The position numbers were made by a program, and so were the translations under genes. The notes beneath the pieces were generated by a model, which had not been told where the DNA came from, searched no databases, and saw only the letters and a list, made by a program, of their open reading frames with translations. Positions 52,530 through 61,719 of a stretch of 64,000 nt of DNA are shown here, piece by piece. Each line of letters starts with the position of its first letter. Within the stretch, counting starts at the first letter, position 1. The stretch is from Belnapia rosea (GTDB lineage: Bacteria; Pseudomonadota; Alphaproteobacteria; Acetobacterales; Acetobacteraceae), in the NCBI RefSeq assembly GCF_900101615.1, contig NZ_FMZX01000001.1, positions 930,001 to 994,000 of the forward strand. The letters run 5' to 3'.

Positions 52530-53749
52530 CAGCGGGCGCCTGCGGCGCCAGCGAGGGCGAAGCCGGCGGTCTGGGCATAGCCGCGGGCGATGGCGGCGAG
52601 GTCTTCCATGGGGATCACATCCTCGATGCGGGTGAAGCCGCGGGGGGCGCGTTCGCAGACCACGTCCACCACGCGCTCCGGCCCGCCGCGGCGGTTGCTG
52701 GCGACGATGGCGGCGGTCTTCGGCAGGCGGTCCGCCTCATAGGCGGCGAGCGCGGCGGGGGCGGGCTGCGCGGCCAGCAGGTCGGCGAGGCAGCGGGCAT
52801 CGAGAATGGCCTGGGAGGCGCCGTTGGAGCCCACGGGGTACATCGGATGCGCGGCATCGCCGAGCAGCGTGACGCGGCCTGCCGTCCAGCTCGGCAGCGG
52901 GTCCCGGTCGCACATCGGGTATTCGAGCCGGGCGGGCGAGGCGCGGATCAGCGCCTCGACATTGAGGAAGGGCAGCTTCAGGCGGCGGGCGAGCGGCAGC
53001 ACATCCCCCAGCCGGCCGCGACGGGACCAGTCCTCGCGGCGCGGCGGCGGGGTATCGCCGCTGGCGACAGGGGCATAGATTACCCAATTGGTCAGGCGAT
53101 GCTCCGGCGTGCTGCCGGGCCCGATCGGGTAGAAGACGAGCTTCGCCTTGAGGTCGCCGGCGATGAGCATGACGTCGCCGGTCTCGAAGACCGGCCAGTC
53201 CACCGCGCCGCGCCACATCTGGATGCCCTGCCAGCGGATGCCGCCATCCGCCGGGTGCAGGATGGCGCGGAGGGCGGAGTGGATGCCGTCGGCGCCGATG
53301 AGGGCGGTGCCGCGCTGCGGGCCGGAGGTGAATTGCGCCGTGACACCCTCCGCATCCTGGGTGAAGCCGAGCAGCCGCTCGCCGGTGCGGAGTGCGCCGG
53401 GCGGCAGGCGTTCGGCCGCCGCGCGCCAGAGCACGCCGTGCAGCCGCCCGCGATGGATGGAGAATTGCGGCATCGGATGGCCGGCATGGAGGCCGCGTGG
53501 CTCCGACCACAGGGTCTGGCCGAGATGGTTGAGGTAGCGCAGCTCCCGCGTGCGGATGGCGACCGCGTCGAGGGCGGGAAGAAGGCCAAGCGCATCGAGC
53601 TCGGCGATGCCATGCGGCAGCGTGTTGATGCCGACGCCGAGCTCGCGCACCTCCTCCGCGGCCTCGAAGACGGTGCAGGGAATGCCGCGCTGATGGAGCA
53701 TCAGCGCGAGGGTGAGGCCGCCGACGCCACCGCCTGCGATGAGGATCAT
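52529..53749 (-). CDS. FAD-dependent monooxygenase (PhzS/salicylate-hydroxylase-like)
   Basis: 406-aa class A flavoprotein monooxygenase. The start at 53749 (MILIAGGGVGGLTLAL) puts the FAD dinucleotide motif at the N-terminus; longer openings upstream are not homologous. Also visible are the GD motif LLGDAAHPMYPVGSNGASQAI and RGRLHGVLWRAA. The C-terminus VIPMEDLAAIARGYAQTAGFA matches the PhzS-type flavin-dependent oxidoreductase group. Lies 35 bases behind the bifunctional CoA-ester monooxygenase on the same strand. Its exact step is unclear, since the neighbour already supplies a ring hydroxylase. Confidence 0.88.
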   Translation of the reverse strand: MILIAGGGVGGLTLALMLHQRGIPCTVFEAAEEVRELGVGINTLPHGIAELDALGLLPALDAVAIRTRELRYLNHLGQTLWSEPRGLHAGHPMPQFSIHRGRLHGVLWRAAAERLPPGALRTGERLLGFTQDAEGVTAQFTSGPQRGTALIGADGIHSALRAILHPADGGIRWQGIQMWRGAVDWPVFETGDVMLIAGDLKAKLVFYPIGPGSTPEHRLTNWVIYAPVASGDTPPPRREDWSRRGRLGDVLPLARRLKLPFLNVEALIRASPARLEYPMCDRDPLPSWTAGRVTLLGDAAHPMYPVGSNGASQAILDARCLADLLAAQPAPAALAAYEADRLPKTAAIVASNRRGGPERVVDVVCERAPRGFTRIEDVIPMEDLAAIARGYAQTAGFALAGAAGAR

Positions 53750-53784
53750 GCCCGCCTTCCTCCTCCCCTGCCCTGTCCCGGAGC

Positions 53785-56103
53785 CTACTCCGCGGCGCGC
53801 GCGGGCGGCAATCCGGGGGCGTGGCTGCGTGGGCGGGCCTTCAGCTTCAGCTCGCGCAGATCGGCCTGGTCGCGGGCCGCGTTGCGCAGCAGTGCGTCCT
53901 TGCCCCAGCGGTATTGCGGCGGGCAGGCGATGTCGGCCACGCCGTAGCTCGCCGCGGCGCGCAGGGTGAAGCTCGGATCGGTCAGATGCGGCCGGGCGAG
54001 CGCCACGAGATCGGCGCGGCCGGCGGCGAGGATGGTGTTCACCTGATCGGCGGTGGTGATGTTGCCGACGCACATGGTGGCGATGCCGGCCTCCTGGCGG
54101 ATCATGTCCGACCAGGGGACCTGGAACATGCGACCATAGACCGGGGCCGCGTCATGCACCGTCTGGCCGGTGGAGACATCGATCAGGTCGCAGCCCGCGG
54201 CGGCGAAGGCGCGGGCGATGGCCAGCGTGTCCTCGTCCGAGATGCCGCCATCGGCCCAGTCCGTCGCCGAGAGGCGGACGGACATGGGCAAGCCAGCGGG
54301 CCAGAAGGCGCGGAGCGCGGCGAAGACCTCCAGGGGATAGCGGAGGCGGTTCCCGACCGGGCCGCCATAGGCATCGGTGCGGCGATTGGTCAGGGGCGAG
54401 AGGAAGCTCGCCAGCAGGTAGCCATGGGCGCAGTGCAGCTCCAGCATGTCGAAGCCGCAGCGGAGGCCGCGCTCGGCGGCGGCGAGGAAATCCGCCTTCA
54501 CCGCGTCCATGTCGGCGCGGGTCATCTCGCGCGGGGTCTGGTTGTCGGGGCGGTAGGGGATGGGGCTGGCCGAGATGACGGGCCAGGCGCCCTCCTCGAG
54601 CGGGCGGTCCATGCCCTCCCACATCAGCCTGGTCGCGCCCTTGCGGCCGGCATGGCCGAGCTGGAGGGCGATCCTGGCCGGGCCGTTGGCATGGACGAAG
54701 CGGACGATGCGGGTCCAGGCGGCCTCCTGTTCGTCGGTCCAGAGGCCGGCGCAGCCCGGGGTGATGCGGGCCTCGGCCGAGGGGCAGGTCATCTCGGTGA
54801 AGATCAGCCCGGCGCCGCCGACGGCGCGGGCGCCGTAATGCATCAGGTGGAAGTCGCCCGGGAGCCCATCCTCCGCGCTGTACATGCACATGGGCGAGAC
54901 GACGGTGCGGTTCGGCAGCTCCATGCCGCGCAGGCGCAGCGGCTGGAACATCGGCGGCTTCGCGGGGTCGCCGCCTTCCTCCGCGGCGAAGACGGACTGG
55001 GTCTCGGCGGTGAATTCCGGGGCGCGGAGGGCGAGGTTGTCCCAGGTGATGGCCTTGCTGCGGGTCATCAGGCCGAAGGCGAAGCGCGTCGGGTGCATGT
55101 CCCAGAAGCGCCGGACATGCTCGAACCAGACGAGGGAGACATCGGCGGCGTGCTGGGTCTTCTCCACATCCTCGCGGCGGCCATGCTCGAAACGCAGGAG
55201 GCTGTCGGCGACGCTGCCGCCCTGGAGGAAGGCGCGGTGGAGGGCGATGGCATCCTCCATGGCGAGCTTGGTACCGGAGCCGATGGAGAAATGCGCGCTG
55301 GCCTTGGCATCACCGATGAGGACCAGGTTGCCGCGCGTCCAGCGGGCGCATTTCAGCGCGGGAAAGCGGCGCCAGGCGGAGCGGTTGGTGACGAGGCGGT
55401 GGCCTGCCAATTCCTCGGCGAAGACCTCTTCCATGAAGCGCGCGCTCTGCGCCTCGTCCATGGTGTCGAGGCCGGCGCGGGCGAAGGTCTCGGGGTCCGT
55501 CTCCAGCACCCAGGTGCTGGCATTGGCCTCATACTGGTAGCAATGGGCGATGAAGATGCCCTCCGGCCGCTCCTTGAAGAAGAAGGTGAAGGCGTCGAAG
55601 GGGCGCGTCGATCCCATCCAGGCGAAGCGGTTGGGGCGCAGGGTGATCTCGGGCTGGAAGTGGTCCGCGAAGCGGGTGCGGATGGGGCTGTTGATGCCGT
55701 CGGCGGCGACGATCAGGTCGGCATCCGGGAAGCTCTCCGGCGTCGCCTCCTCGCCGAAGCGCAGCTCGACGCCGAGCTGGCGGGCCCGCCGTTGCAGCAG
55801 GAGCAGCAGGGTGCGACGGGAGCAGCCGCAGAAGCCGTTGCCGCCGATGCGGTGCACGGTTCCCTTCGCGTGGATTGCGATGTCGTCCCAGTAGGCGAAG
55901 CTCTCGGCGATGGCGCGGTAGCTCGGCGCATCGGCGGCGGCGAAGGCGTCGAGGGTGGCATCGCTGAACACGACGCCGAAGCCGAAGGTGTCGTCGGCGC
56001 GGTTGCGTTCCACCACGGTGATGCGCGCATCGGGGAAGTCGCGCTGCATGAGGATGGCGAAGTAGAGACCGGCGGGGCCGCCGCCGATGATCGCGATGCG
56101 CAT
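53785..56103 (-). CDS. Bifunctional salicylyl-CoA 5-hydroxylase / 2-aminobenzoyl-CoA monooxygenase-reductase
   Basis: 772-aa fusion. The N-terminal half (about 1-380) is an FAD monooxygenase: [18 protein letters not shown] and [22 protein letters not shown]. From about 393 the C-terminal half is an old-yellow-enzyme reductase: [41 protein letters not shown] and [29 protein letters not shown]. Known proteins with this architecture hydroxylate salicylyl-CoA at C5 or hydroxylate and reduce anthraniloyl-CoA to 2-amino-5-oxocyclohex-1-enecarboxyl-CoA. Divergent from the SDR-MarR-hydratase-ligase-RidA operon across two probable MarR operators. The RidA gene favours the anthranilate version. GGAGG precedes the ATG. 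Confidence 0.9.
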   Translation of the reverse strand: MRIAIIGGGPAGLYFAILMQRDFPDARITVVERNRADDTFGFGVVFSDATLDAFAAADAPSYRAIAESFAYWDDIAIHAKGTVHRIGGNGFCGCSRRTLLLLLQRRARQLGVELRFGEEATPESFPDADLIVAADGINSPIRTRFADHFQPEITLRPNRFAWMGSTRPFDAFTFFFKERPEGIFIAHCYQYEANASTWVLETDPETFARAGLDTMDEAQSARFMEEVFAEELAGHRLVTNRSAWRRFPALKCARWTRGNLVLIGDAKASAHFSIGSGTKLAMEDAIALHRAFLQGGSVADSLLRFEHGRREDVEKTQHAADVSLVWFEHVRRFWDMHPTRFAFGLMTRSKAITWDNLALRAPEFTAETQSVFAAEEGGDPAKPPMFQPLRLRGMELPNRTVVSPMCMYSAEDGLPGDFHLMHYGARAVGGAGLIFTEMTCPSAEARITPGCAGLWTDEQEAAWTRIVRFVHANGPARIALQLGHAGRKGATRLMWEGMDRPLEEGAWPVISASPIPYRPDNQTPREMTRADMDAVKADFLAAAERGLRCGFDMLELHCAHGYLLASFLSPLTNRRTDAYGGPVGNRLRYPLEVFAALRAFWPAGLPMSVRLSATDWADGGISDEDTLAIARAFAAAGCDLIDVSTGQTVHDAAPVYGRMFQVPWSDMIRQEAGIATMCVGNITTADQVNTILAAGRADLVALARPHLTDPSFTLRAAASYGVADIACPPQYRWGKDALLRNAARDQADLRELKLKARPRSHAPGLPPARAAE

Positions 56104-56127
56104 GGCCGGGGCCTCCGCTGAGCCCCG

Positions 56128-56147
56128 ATAGTTTAGGCTTCAACTAT
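56128..56147. promoter_or_regulatory. Probable MarR operator 1
   Basis: ATAGTTTAGGCTTCAACTAT: arms ATAGTT and AACTAT are perfect inverted repeats around TAGGCTTC. It lies 25 bases upstream of the bifunctional monooxygenase start. Shares the core TTTAGGCTTCAA with 56189-56210. Confidence 0.65.
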
Positions 56148-56188
56148 TTTGCCGGCAACCGGAATTGGCGGTTGCGACGGCGTTCGGC

Positions 56189-56210
56189 GATGTTTTAGGC
56201 TTCAAGCATC
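56189..56210. promoter_or_regulatory. Probable MarR operator 2, abutting the SDR start codon
   Basis: Arms GATGTTT and AAGCATC (one imperfect pair) flank TAGGCTTC. The core TTTAGGCTTCAA is identical to operator 1, 61 bases away. It ends directly at the ATG of the SDR gene, where a Shine-Dalgarno would normally be, so a bound regulator would sit on the start codon. Confidence 0.65.
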
Positions 56211-56954
56211 ATGGCTTCACGCAGCGCAGCACTGGAGGGTCTTTCCGCGCTCGTCACCGGCGGCGGCAGCGGCATCGGCCTTGCCTGCGCCCGGGCGCTG
56301 AGCGCGGCGGGGGCCGGGGTGACGGTGCTCGGGCGGCGCGAGGCGCCGCTGCGCGCGGCGGTCGAGGCCGGGGCGGCGCGCACCTTCCTGGTCGGCGACG
56401 TGGCGGGGGAGCTTCCTCCCCTGCCCCGCTGCGCCCTGCTGGTGAACGCGGCCGGCGCGGCCGAGAGCGCGCCCTTCCTCAAGACCGACGCTGCGCTCTG
56501 GGAGCGGATGCTGGCGGTGAATCTCACCGGGGCGGCCGCCGTCATCCGGGCGGTGCTGCCGGGGATGCTGGAGGCGCGGCAGGGGCGGATCGTCAACATC
56601 GCCTCGACGGCGGCGCTGAAGGGCTATCCTTATGTCGCGGCCTATGCGGCAGCGAAGCATGGGCTGCTCGGCCTGACGCGGGCGCTGGCGCTGGAGGTGG
56701 CCGGGCGTGGGGTAACGGTCAATTGCGTCTGCCCGGGCTTTACCGAGACCGACATCGTCGCCGAGAGCATCGCCCGCATCATGGCGAAGACCGGGCGCGG
56801 CGAGGCGGAGGCGCGGGCGGAGCTGACGCGGCACAACCCGCAAGGGCGGCTGGTGCAGCCGGAGGAAGTGGCGGCGGCAGTGCTCTATCTCTGCGGACCG
56901 GAGGCGGCGGCGGTGAATGGCGTGGCGCTGCCGGTGGCGGGAGGCGAGGCGTGA
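56211..56954 (+). CDS. SDR family NAD(P)-dependent oxidoreductase
   Basis: 247-aa classical short-chain dehydrogenase. Cofactor motif TGGGSGIG near residues 16-23, NAAGAAESAPF (the NAG-type motif), catalytic Ser in NIASTAAL and YxxxK as YAAAK. FTETDIV and the C-terminal VNGVALPVAGGE complete the family picture. First gene of the plus-strand aromatic-CoA operon; probably a 3-hydroxyacyl-CoA dehydrogenase step in ring degradation (inference). No ribosome site precedes the ATG because the operator occupies that space; translation may be leaderless. Confidence 0.9.
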   Translation: MASRSAALEGLSALVTGGGSGIGLACARALSAAGAGVTVLGRREAPLRAAVEAGAARTFLVGDVAGELPPLPRCALLVNAAGAAESAPFLKTDAALWERMLAVNLTGAAAVIRAVLPGMLEARQGRIVNIASTAALKGYPYVAAYAAAKHGLLGLTRALALEVAGRGVTVNCVCPGFTETDIVAESIARIMAKTGRGEAEARAELTRHNPQGRLVQPEEVAAAVLYLCGPEAAAVNGVALPVAGGEA

Positions 56955-57448
56955 TGCCGCTCGATGCCGAGACGGCGCTGGCCGACACGCCGCCGGGGCA
57001 CAAGGATGAGCTGCGGCTCTGGCTGCGGCTGCTCACCTGCGCCAACCTCATCGAGGCGGAGATCCGGCGGCGGCTGCGGGTGGAATTCGACACGACGCTG
57101 CCGCGCTTCGACCTGCTGGCGCAGCTGGAGCGGCATGCGGCCGGGCTGACGCTTGGCGACATCTCGCGGCGGATGATGGTGAGCAACGGCAATGTCACCG
57201 GCCTCGCCGCGCGGCTCGAGGAGGAGGGGCTGGTCGAGCGGCGGGTGAGCGCGACGGACCGACGGGCGCAGAGCCTCCGGCTGACGCCGCGCGGCAGGCG
57301 GGAATTCGCCCGGCAATCGGCGGCGCATGAGGGCTGGGTGGCGGAGCTGCTGGGCGGGCTCGGCGCGGCCGAGCGCGAGGCGCTGCACCGACTGCTCGGC
57401 CGGGCCAAGGCGAGCGTGCAATCGGGCTTGCAGGAGAACGGTCCATGA
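56954..57448 (+). CDS. MarR family transcriptional regulator
   Basis: 164 aa from the ATG at 56954 in the TGATG overlap with the SDR gene; the open frame upstream of it is antisense-like noise. The wHTH is at about 55-120: [62 protein letters not shown] in sequence segments, with the wing around DRRAQS. MarR proteins of aromatic-CoA operons usually repress and release DNA on binding an aryl-CoA. The two palindromes at 56128-56210 are its likely targets. Confidence 0.92.
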   Translation: MPLDAETALADTPPGHKDELRLWLRLLTCANLIEAEIRRRLRVEFDTTLPRFDLLAQLERHAAGLTLGDISRRMMVSNGNVTGLAARLEEEGLVERRVSATDRRAQSLRLTPRGRREFARQSAAHEGWVAELLGGLGAAEREALHRLLGRAKASVQSGLQENGP

Positions 57449-58257
57449 TCCCGCTGGCGGAGTACCGGGCCGAGCATGTCCGCCTCGCGGTCGAGGGGCC
57501 GGTGGCGACCATCACCCTCAACCGGCCGGAGCGGAAGAACCCCCTCACCTTCGACAGCTATGCCGAGCTCGGCGCGCTGTTCCGCGCCGCGGCGCGGGAG
57601 GAGCAGGTGAAGGTCTTCGTCATCGCCGGCTCGGGCGGCAATTTCTGCTCGGGCGGCGACGTGCACGAGATCATCGGGCCGCTGCTGGAGCGCGACACCA
57701 AAGGGCTGATGCAGTTCACCGCCATGACCGGCGAGCTGGTGAAGGCGATGCGCGCCTGCCCGCAGCCGATCATCGCGGCCGTCGATGGCGTGGCGGCGGG
57801 CGCGGGCGCGATCCTCGCCATGAGCGCCGACCTGCGCCTGGCGACGCCGCGGGCGAAGGTGGCCTTCCTGTTCAACCGGGTCGGGCTGGCGGGCTGCGAC
57901 ATGGGCGCCTGCGCCATCCTGCCGCGGATCATCGGCCAGGGGCGGGCGAGCGAGCTGCTGTATCTCGGGCGCTCCATGGGCGCGGATGAGGGGCTCGCCT
58001 GGGGCTTCTTCAACGCGCTGCATGCGCCGGAGGAGCTGGACGCGAAGGCCGCGGCGCTGGCCGGCGAGATCGCCGCCGGGCCGAGCTTCGGCCATGCGAT
58101 GACCAAGCGCATGCTGCAGATGGAATGGGCGATGAGCGTCGAGCAGGCGATCGAGGCGGAGGCCGTTGCCCAGGCGCTCTGCATGACGACCCAGGATTTC
58201 CGCCGTGCCTATGAGGCTTTCGCGGCCAAGCAACGCCCCGTCTTCAAGGGCGACTAG
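57445..58257 (+). CDS. Enoyl-CoA hydratase family protein
   Basis: 270-aa crotonase. AGGAG precedes the ATG, which overlaps the MarR stop (ATGA). Oxyanion segments [13 protein letters not shown] and [20 protein letters not shown]. Central [25 protein letters not shown] is typical of hydratases found beside salicylyl-/aminobenzoyl-CoA monooxygenases. Probably hydrates or opens the dearomatised ring CoA ester. Confidence 0.91.
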   Translation: MIPLAEYRAEHVRLAVEGPVATITLNRPERKNPLTFDSYAELGALFRAAAREEQVKVFVIAGSGGNFCSGGDVHEIIGPLLERDTKGLMQFTAMTGELVKAMRACPQPIIAAVDGVAAGAGAILAMSADLRLATPRAKVAFLFNRVGLAGCDMGACAILPRIIGQGRASELLYLGRSMGADEGLAWGFFNALHAPEELDAKAAALAGEIAAGPSFGHAMTKRMLQMEWAMSVEQAIEAEAVAQALCMTTQDFRRAYEAFAAKQRPVFKGD

Positions 58258-58304
58258 GGACCAGGACGCAGTGCCGGCCGACTGCACTCCGGAGGGAGGT
58301 GGCG

Positions 58305-59924
58305 ATGGATGGCATGATGATGGAGACCGCCTCGGCGCATATCGACGGCTTCGCGCGGGAGCGCCTGCCGCCGCGTGACCAATGGCCGGAATTCCGGTTC
58401 ACGCTGCCGCGGCTGCGCTACCCGGCGCGGCTGAATTGCGCGAGCGTGCTGCTGGACGCGAATCTCGCCACGCGGGCGGATCACCCGGCGCTGGTGACGC
58501 CGGCGGAGACGCTGACCTACGGGCAGCTCGCCGAGCGGGTGAACCGCATCGCCCATGTGCTGGTGAATCGCACGGGGCTGGTACCCGGCAACCGGGTGCT
58601 GCTGCGCGGGGCGAACACGGCCTGGATGGTCGCGGCCTATTTCGCCGTGCTGAAGGCGGGCGGCATCGTCGTCGCCACCATGCCGCTGCTGCGGGCGAAG
58701 GAGCTCGGGCAGATGCTGCGGAAGGCGCGCATCAGCCACGCCCTCTGCGATGCGAGGCTGTCTGGCGCCCTGGCCGAGGCGGAGGCGCCCGACCTGCGGC
58801 ATGTGCTGCACTGGGGTGATGGCGAGCTGGAGGGGCTTTGCGTCGCCGAAAGCGCCGGGTTCACCGCCTGCGACACGGCGGCGGAGGATATCTGCCTCAT
58901 CGGCTTCACCTCCGGCACCACGGGCGAGCCGAAGGGCACGCTGCACTTCCACCGCGACATGCTGGCCATCTGCGACGCCTATGCGCGCGAGGTGCTGCGG
59001 CCGGAGCCCGCCGACGTCTTCATCGGCTCGCCGCCGCTGGCCTTCACCTTCGGGCTCGGTGGGCTGGTGCTGTTCCCCTTCAGCGTCGGGGCGACGGGCG
59101 TGCTGCTGGACCGGGCCTCCCCGGATGACCTGCTGCCGGCGATCGCCCGCCACAGGGCGACGATCTGCTTCACCGCGCCGACCGCCTACCGGGCCATGGC
59201 GGCGAAGGCAGGCGAGCATGACCTCTCCTCGCTGCGCAAATGCGTCTCGGCCGGGGAGGCGCTGCCGCGGCCGATCTTCGAGGCCTGGCGGGAGGCGACC
59301 GGCCTCAGGCTGATGGATGGCATCGGCGCGACGGAGATGCTGCACATCTTCATCGCCGCACGGGAGGAGCAGATCCGCCCCGGCGCCACCGGCCTGCCGG
59401 TGCCGGGCTACGAGGCGAAGGTCGTTGGGCCCGATGGGGCGGAGCTGCCGCGCGGTGCGCCGGGGCGGCTCGCGGTACGCGGGCCGACGGGGTGCCGCTA
59501 CCTCGACGACCCGCGCCAGGCCAACTATGTCGAGAATGGCTGGAACATCACCGGCGACACCTATATCCAGGACGAGGATGGGTACTTCTGGTACCAGGCC
59601 CGCAGCGACGACATGATCGTCTCGGCCGGCTACAACATCGCCGGCCCCGAGGTTGAGGCGGCGATGCTGAGCCATCCCCTGGTCCGCGAATGCGGCGTGG
59701 TCGGCACCCCGGATGCGGAGCGCGGGATGGTGGTGACGGCCTATGTGGTGCTGGAGCCCGGCGCCATCGGCGATGCGGCGCTGGTGAAGGCGCTGCAGGA
59801 GCATGTGAAGGCCGAGATCGCGCCCTACAAGTATCCGCGCCGGATCGAGTTCGTGGCCCGGCTGCCGCGGACGGAAACCGGCAAGCTGCAACGCTTCGCC
59901 TTGCGTCAGGGAGCCATCACGTGA
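58305..59924 (+). CDS. Aryl-CoA ligase (2-aminobenzoate/benzoate-CoA ligase family)
   Basis: 539-aa AMP-forming acyl-CoA synthetase. The ATG at 58305 follows GGAGGGAGG; a GTG two codons earlier is possible. AMP-binding motif TSGTTGEPKGT, then GIGATEMLHIF, the adenylate-binding GDTYIQDEDGYFWYQARSDDMI, and the C-terminal catalytic Lys in PRTETGKLQR. The N-terminus and GPTGCRYLDDPRQANYV resemble benzoate- and 2-aminobenzoate-CoA ligases. It would make the CoA ester used by the bifunctional monooxygenase. Stop overlaps the RidA GTG start. Confidence 0.9.
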   Translation: MDGMMMETASAHIDGFARERLPPRDQWPEFRFTLPRLRYPARLNCASVLLDANLATRADHPALVTPAETLTYGQLAERVNRIAHVLVNRTGLVPGNRVLLRGANTAWMVAAYFAVLKAGGIVVATMPLLRAKELGQMLRKARISHALCDARLSGALAEAEAPDLRHVLHWGDGELEGLCVAESAGFTACDTAAEDICLIGFTSGTTGEPKGTLHFHRDMLAICDAYAREVLRPEPADVFIGSPPLAFTFGLGGLVLFPFSVGATGVLLDRASPDDLLPAIARHRATICFTAPTAYRAMAAKAGEHDLSSLRKCVSAGEALPRPIFEAWREATGLRLMDGIGATEMLHIFIAAREEQIRPGATGLPVPGYEAKVVGPDGAELPRGAPGRLAVRGPTGCRYLDDPRQANYVENGWNITGDTYIQDEDGYFWYQARSDDMIVSAGYNIAGPEVEAAMLSHPLVRECGVVGTPDAERGMVVTAYVVLEPGAIGDAALVKALQEHVKAEIAPYKYPRRIEFVARLPRTETGKLQRFALRQGAIT

Positions 59925-60316
59925 GTCTCGCAACCCTTCAGCCGCCCGGCTGGCCGCAACCCAAGGGCTATGCGAATGGCATGGCCGGACGCGGGCGGAC
60001 CGTGCTCATCGGTGGGCAGATCGGCTGGGATGCGGAGGGGCGTTTCGCCGAGGGCTTCATCGGCCAGGTGGAGCAGGCGCTGCGCAACATCCTCGCCGTG
60101 CTGGCCGAGGCGGGCGGCGGGCCGGAGCATATCGGCCGGCTGACCTGGTACGTCACCGACATGGCGGAATACCGCGACAGCCTGCGCGCCCTGGGCCCCG
60201 CCTATCGCGCGGTGATGGGGCGGCACTTCCCGGCCATGACGCTGGTGCAGGTGCTGGCGCTGGTGGAGCCCGAGGCGCGGGTCGAGATCGAGGCGACGGC
60301 GATCATCCCGGACTGA
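59921..60316 (+). CDS. RidA family deaminase
   Basis: 131 aa with a GTG start in a GTGA overlap with the ligase stop; a longer open frame upstream is not homologous. Landmarks: AGRGRTVLIGGQIGWD, VEQALRNILAVLAEAGGGPEHIGRLTWYVTDMAEY and ARVEIEATAII with the conserved acidic residue. RidA proteins hydrolyse enamines/imines and release ammonia. In this operon it would suit deamination of the 2-amino-5-oxocyclohexene ring intermediate of anthranilate breakdown. 3' end overlaps the convergent MerR gene by 14 bases. Confidence 0.9.
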   Translation: MSLATLQPPGWPQPKGYANGMAGRGRTVLIGGQIGWDAEGRFAEGFIGQVEQALRNILAVLAEAGGGPEHIGRLTWYVTDMAEYRDSLRALGPAYRAVMGRHFPAMTLVQVLALVEPEARVEIEATAIIPD

Positions 60317-60731
60317 GCGGCGCCGGGCCGGGCGCTACGGGTGCCAGCGTCTCGATGATGCGGCAATCGGAGACGCTGCCCTGGCCGCAACGGCCGATCA
60401 TCCCGGCCAGCTCATCGCGCAGGGCGGTGAGGTCGTCGATCTTCCGTTCCACCTCGGCGAGATGCCGGCGGGCGATTGTGTCGATGCCCGCGCAGGAACG
60501 CGCCCCGTCGCCGGAGAGGCCGAGCAGGGCGCGCACCTGGTCGAGCGGGAAGCCGAGGTCGCGGGCCCGGCGGATGAAGCTCAGCCGGCGAAGCTGCGCC
60601 AGGTCATAGACGCGGTAATTGCCCGGGCTGCGTTCAGGCTCCGGCATGAGGCCGATGCGCTCGTAGTACCGGATGGTTTCCACCTGGGTGCCCGTGGCCT
60701 TCGCCAGATCACCGATCGAGAGATGTGCCAT
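60303..60731 (-). CDS. MerR family metal-responsive regulator (ZntR/CadR-like)
   Basis: 142 aa from the ATG at 60731 (MAHLSIGDLAKATG). N-terminal MerR helix-turn-helix TQVETIRYYERIGL; the metal site is suggested by Cys80, Cys115 and Cys123 at the spacing seen in ZntR, CadR and PbrR. Divergent from the cation-diffusion transporter gene with the palindromic promoter between them, the standard metal-sensing arrangement. Metal most likely Zn, Cd, Pb or Co; not resolvable by eye. Confidence 0.9.
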   Translation of the reverse strand: MAHLSIGDLAKATGTQVETIRYYERIGLMPEPERSPGNYRVYDLAQLRRLSFIRRARDLGFPLDQVRALLGLSGDGARSCAGIDTIARRHLAEVERKIDDLTALRDELAGMIGRCGQGSVSDCRIIETLAPVAPGPAPLSPG

Positions 60732-60735
60732 CGCC

Positions 60736-60766
60736 TTGACCCTGTAGCGGCTACAGGCCCCATATG
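60736..60766 (+). promoter_or_regulatory. MerR-type promoter of the transporter gene
   Basis: -35 TTGACC (60736-60741) and a weak -10 CATATG (60761-60766) are separated by 19 bases, the over-long spacer typical of MerR-activated promoters. Within the spacer region lies the 17-bp perfect palindrome CCTGTAGCGGCTACAGG (60741-60757). Confidence 0.75.
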
Positions 60767-60798
60767 GGGCATCGCATCGGATGCAACGAGGTGATGCC

Positions 60799-61446
60799 AT
60801 GGCCGGCTGCTGCGGGCAGGATAGCTGCTCTTCCCCCAACGCCCTCGACACGCCGCAATGGCGCCGCGCGCTCTGGATCGCGCTGGCGGTGAATGGCGGC
60901 ATGTTCCTGGCGGAGATCGTGGCGGGCGTCGCGGCCGGCTCCGCCTCGTTGCAGGCGGATGCGATCGACTTCCTCGGCGACTCCGCCAACTACGCGATCA
61001 GCCTGGGCGTGACCGGCATGGCGCTGGCCTGGCGCGCCCGGGCGGCGCTGCTGAAGGGCTGGTCGCTCGGGCTGCTCGGGGCCGGGGTGCTCGCCTCGAC
61101 CGCCTGGCACGCCTATGCGCGGACGCTGCCGGGGGCCGGCACGATGGGTGTCGTCGGCCTCCTGGCGCTGATCGCCAATGCCGGGGTGGCGCTGATGCTG
61201 TACCGCTTCCGCACGGGCGACGCGAATATGCGCTCGGTCTGGATCTGCTCCCGCAACGACGCCATCGGCAACCTGGCCGTGCTGGCGGCAGCGGCCGGCG
61301 TCTTCGGCACCGGCACCGCCTGGCCGGACCTGATCGTCGCCACGATCATGGCAGCCCTCGGCCTCAGCGGCGGATGGCAGATCGTGCGGCAGGCCCGGTC
61401 CGAGCTGCAGGGGCCGGCGCTGGTCGAGGCCGGCGCCCTGCGCTGA
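60799..61446 (+). CDS. Cation diffusion facilitator-type transporter
   Basis: 215 aa from the ATG at 60799 (MAGCCGQDSCSS), preceded by GAGGTG; an ATG 18 bases earlier is possible. A short Cys-rich N-terminus (CCGQDSC) may bind metal. Membrane helices carry LQADAIDFLGDSANYAIS in TM2 and SRNDAIGNLAVL in TM5, the paired acidic/Asn metal-site helices of the CDF family. Lacks a long cytoplasmic C-terminal domain. Exports a divalent metal under control of the divergent MerR regulator. Confidence 0.88.
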   Translation: MAGCCGQDSCSSPNALDTPQWRRALWIALAVNGGMFLAEIVAGVAAGSASLQADAIDFLGDSANYAISLGVTGMALAWRARAALLKGWSLGLLGAGVLASTAWHAYARTLPGAGTMGVVGLLALIANAGVALMLYRFRTGDANMRSVWICSRNDAIGNLAVLAAAAGVFGTGTAWPDLIVATIMAALGLSGGWQIVRQARSELQGPALVEAGALR

Positions 61447-61458
61447 ACCCCGGCGCGG

Positions 61459-61695
61459 TCAGATCGGGTTGGCGCCCGCCATCGGCTCGCCCTCGTCCGG
61501 CATCGCCATCGTGTCGGTGGCGGAGACGCTGGTGTCGTCCTTCCAGCTGTCGCGCCGCTTCATCGCCTGGCGGGCGAGGCAGGCGCCGCCGATCGCGGCC
61601 GCGCCGACGCCGACGCCGGTGAGGAAGGCGAGGCTGGCGAAGATCATGCCGGTCGTGGTCGCGGCGGCGGCGGTGGTGGCGGCGCGCATGAACAT
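61459..61695 (-). CDS. Small hypothetical membrane protein
   Basis: 78 aa. GAGGGGAG precedes the ATG. Ala/Thr-rich start, one or two membrane helices (AATTTGMIFASLAFLTGVGVGAAAIGGACLA), then a polar tail (RRDSWKDDTSVSATD). No family recognised. Stops 12 bases from the convergent transporter and lies 24 bases upstream of the pqqE stop on the same strand. Confidence 0.65.
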   Translation of the reverse strand: MFMRAATTAAAATTTGMIFASLAFLTGVGVGAAAIGGACLARQAMKRRDSWKDDTSVSATDTMAMPDEGEPMAGANPI

Positions 61696-61719
61696 GGGCG
61701 GACTCCCCTCTTCAGGATT

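Noticed and set aside
53821-56121. 766-codon open frame on the plus strand opposite the bifunctional monooxygenase
   Set aside because: Antisense shadow: in 70% GC DNA the third-position bias keeps the opposite frame open. The translation is low-complexity Gly/Ala/Arg/Asp without family motifs.
61459-61695. PqqA or another PQQ peptide gene
   Set aside because: The 78-aa product lacks the Glu-x-x-x-Tyr core of PqqA and has membrane helices; pqqA should lie upstream of pqqB beyond the window.
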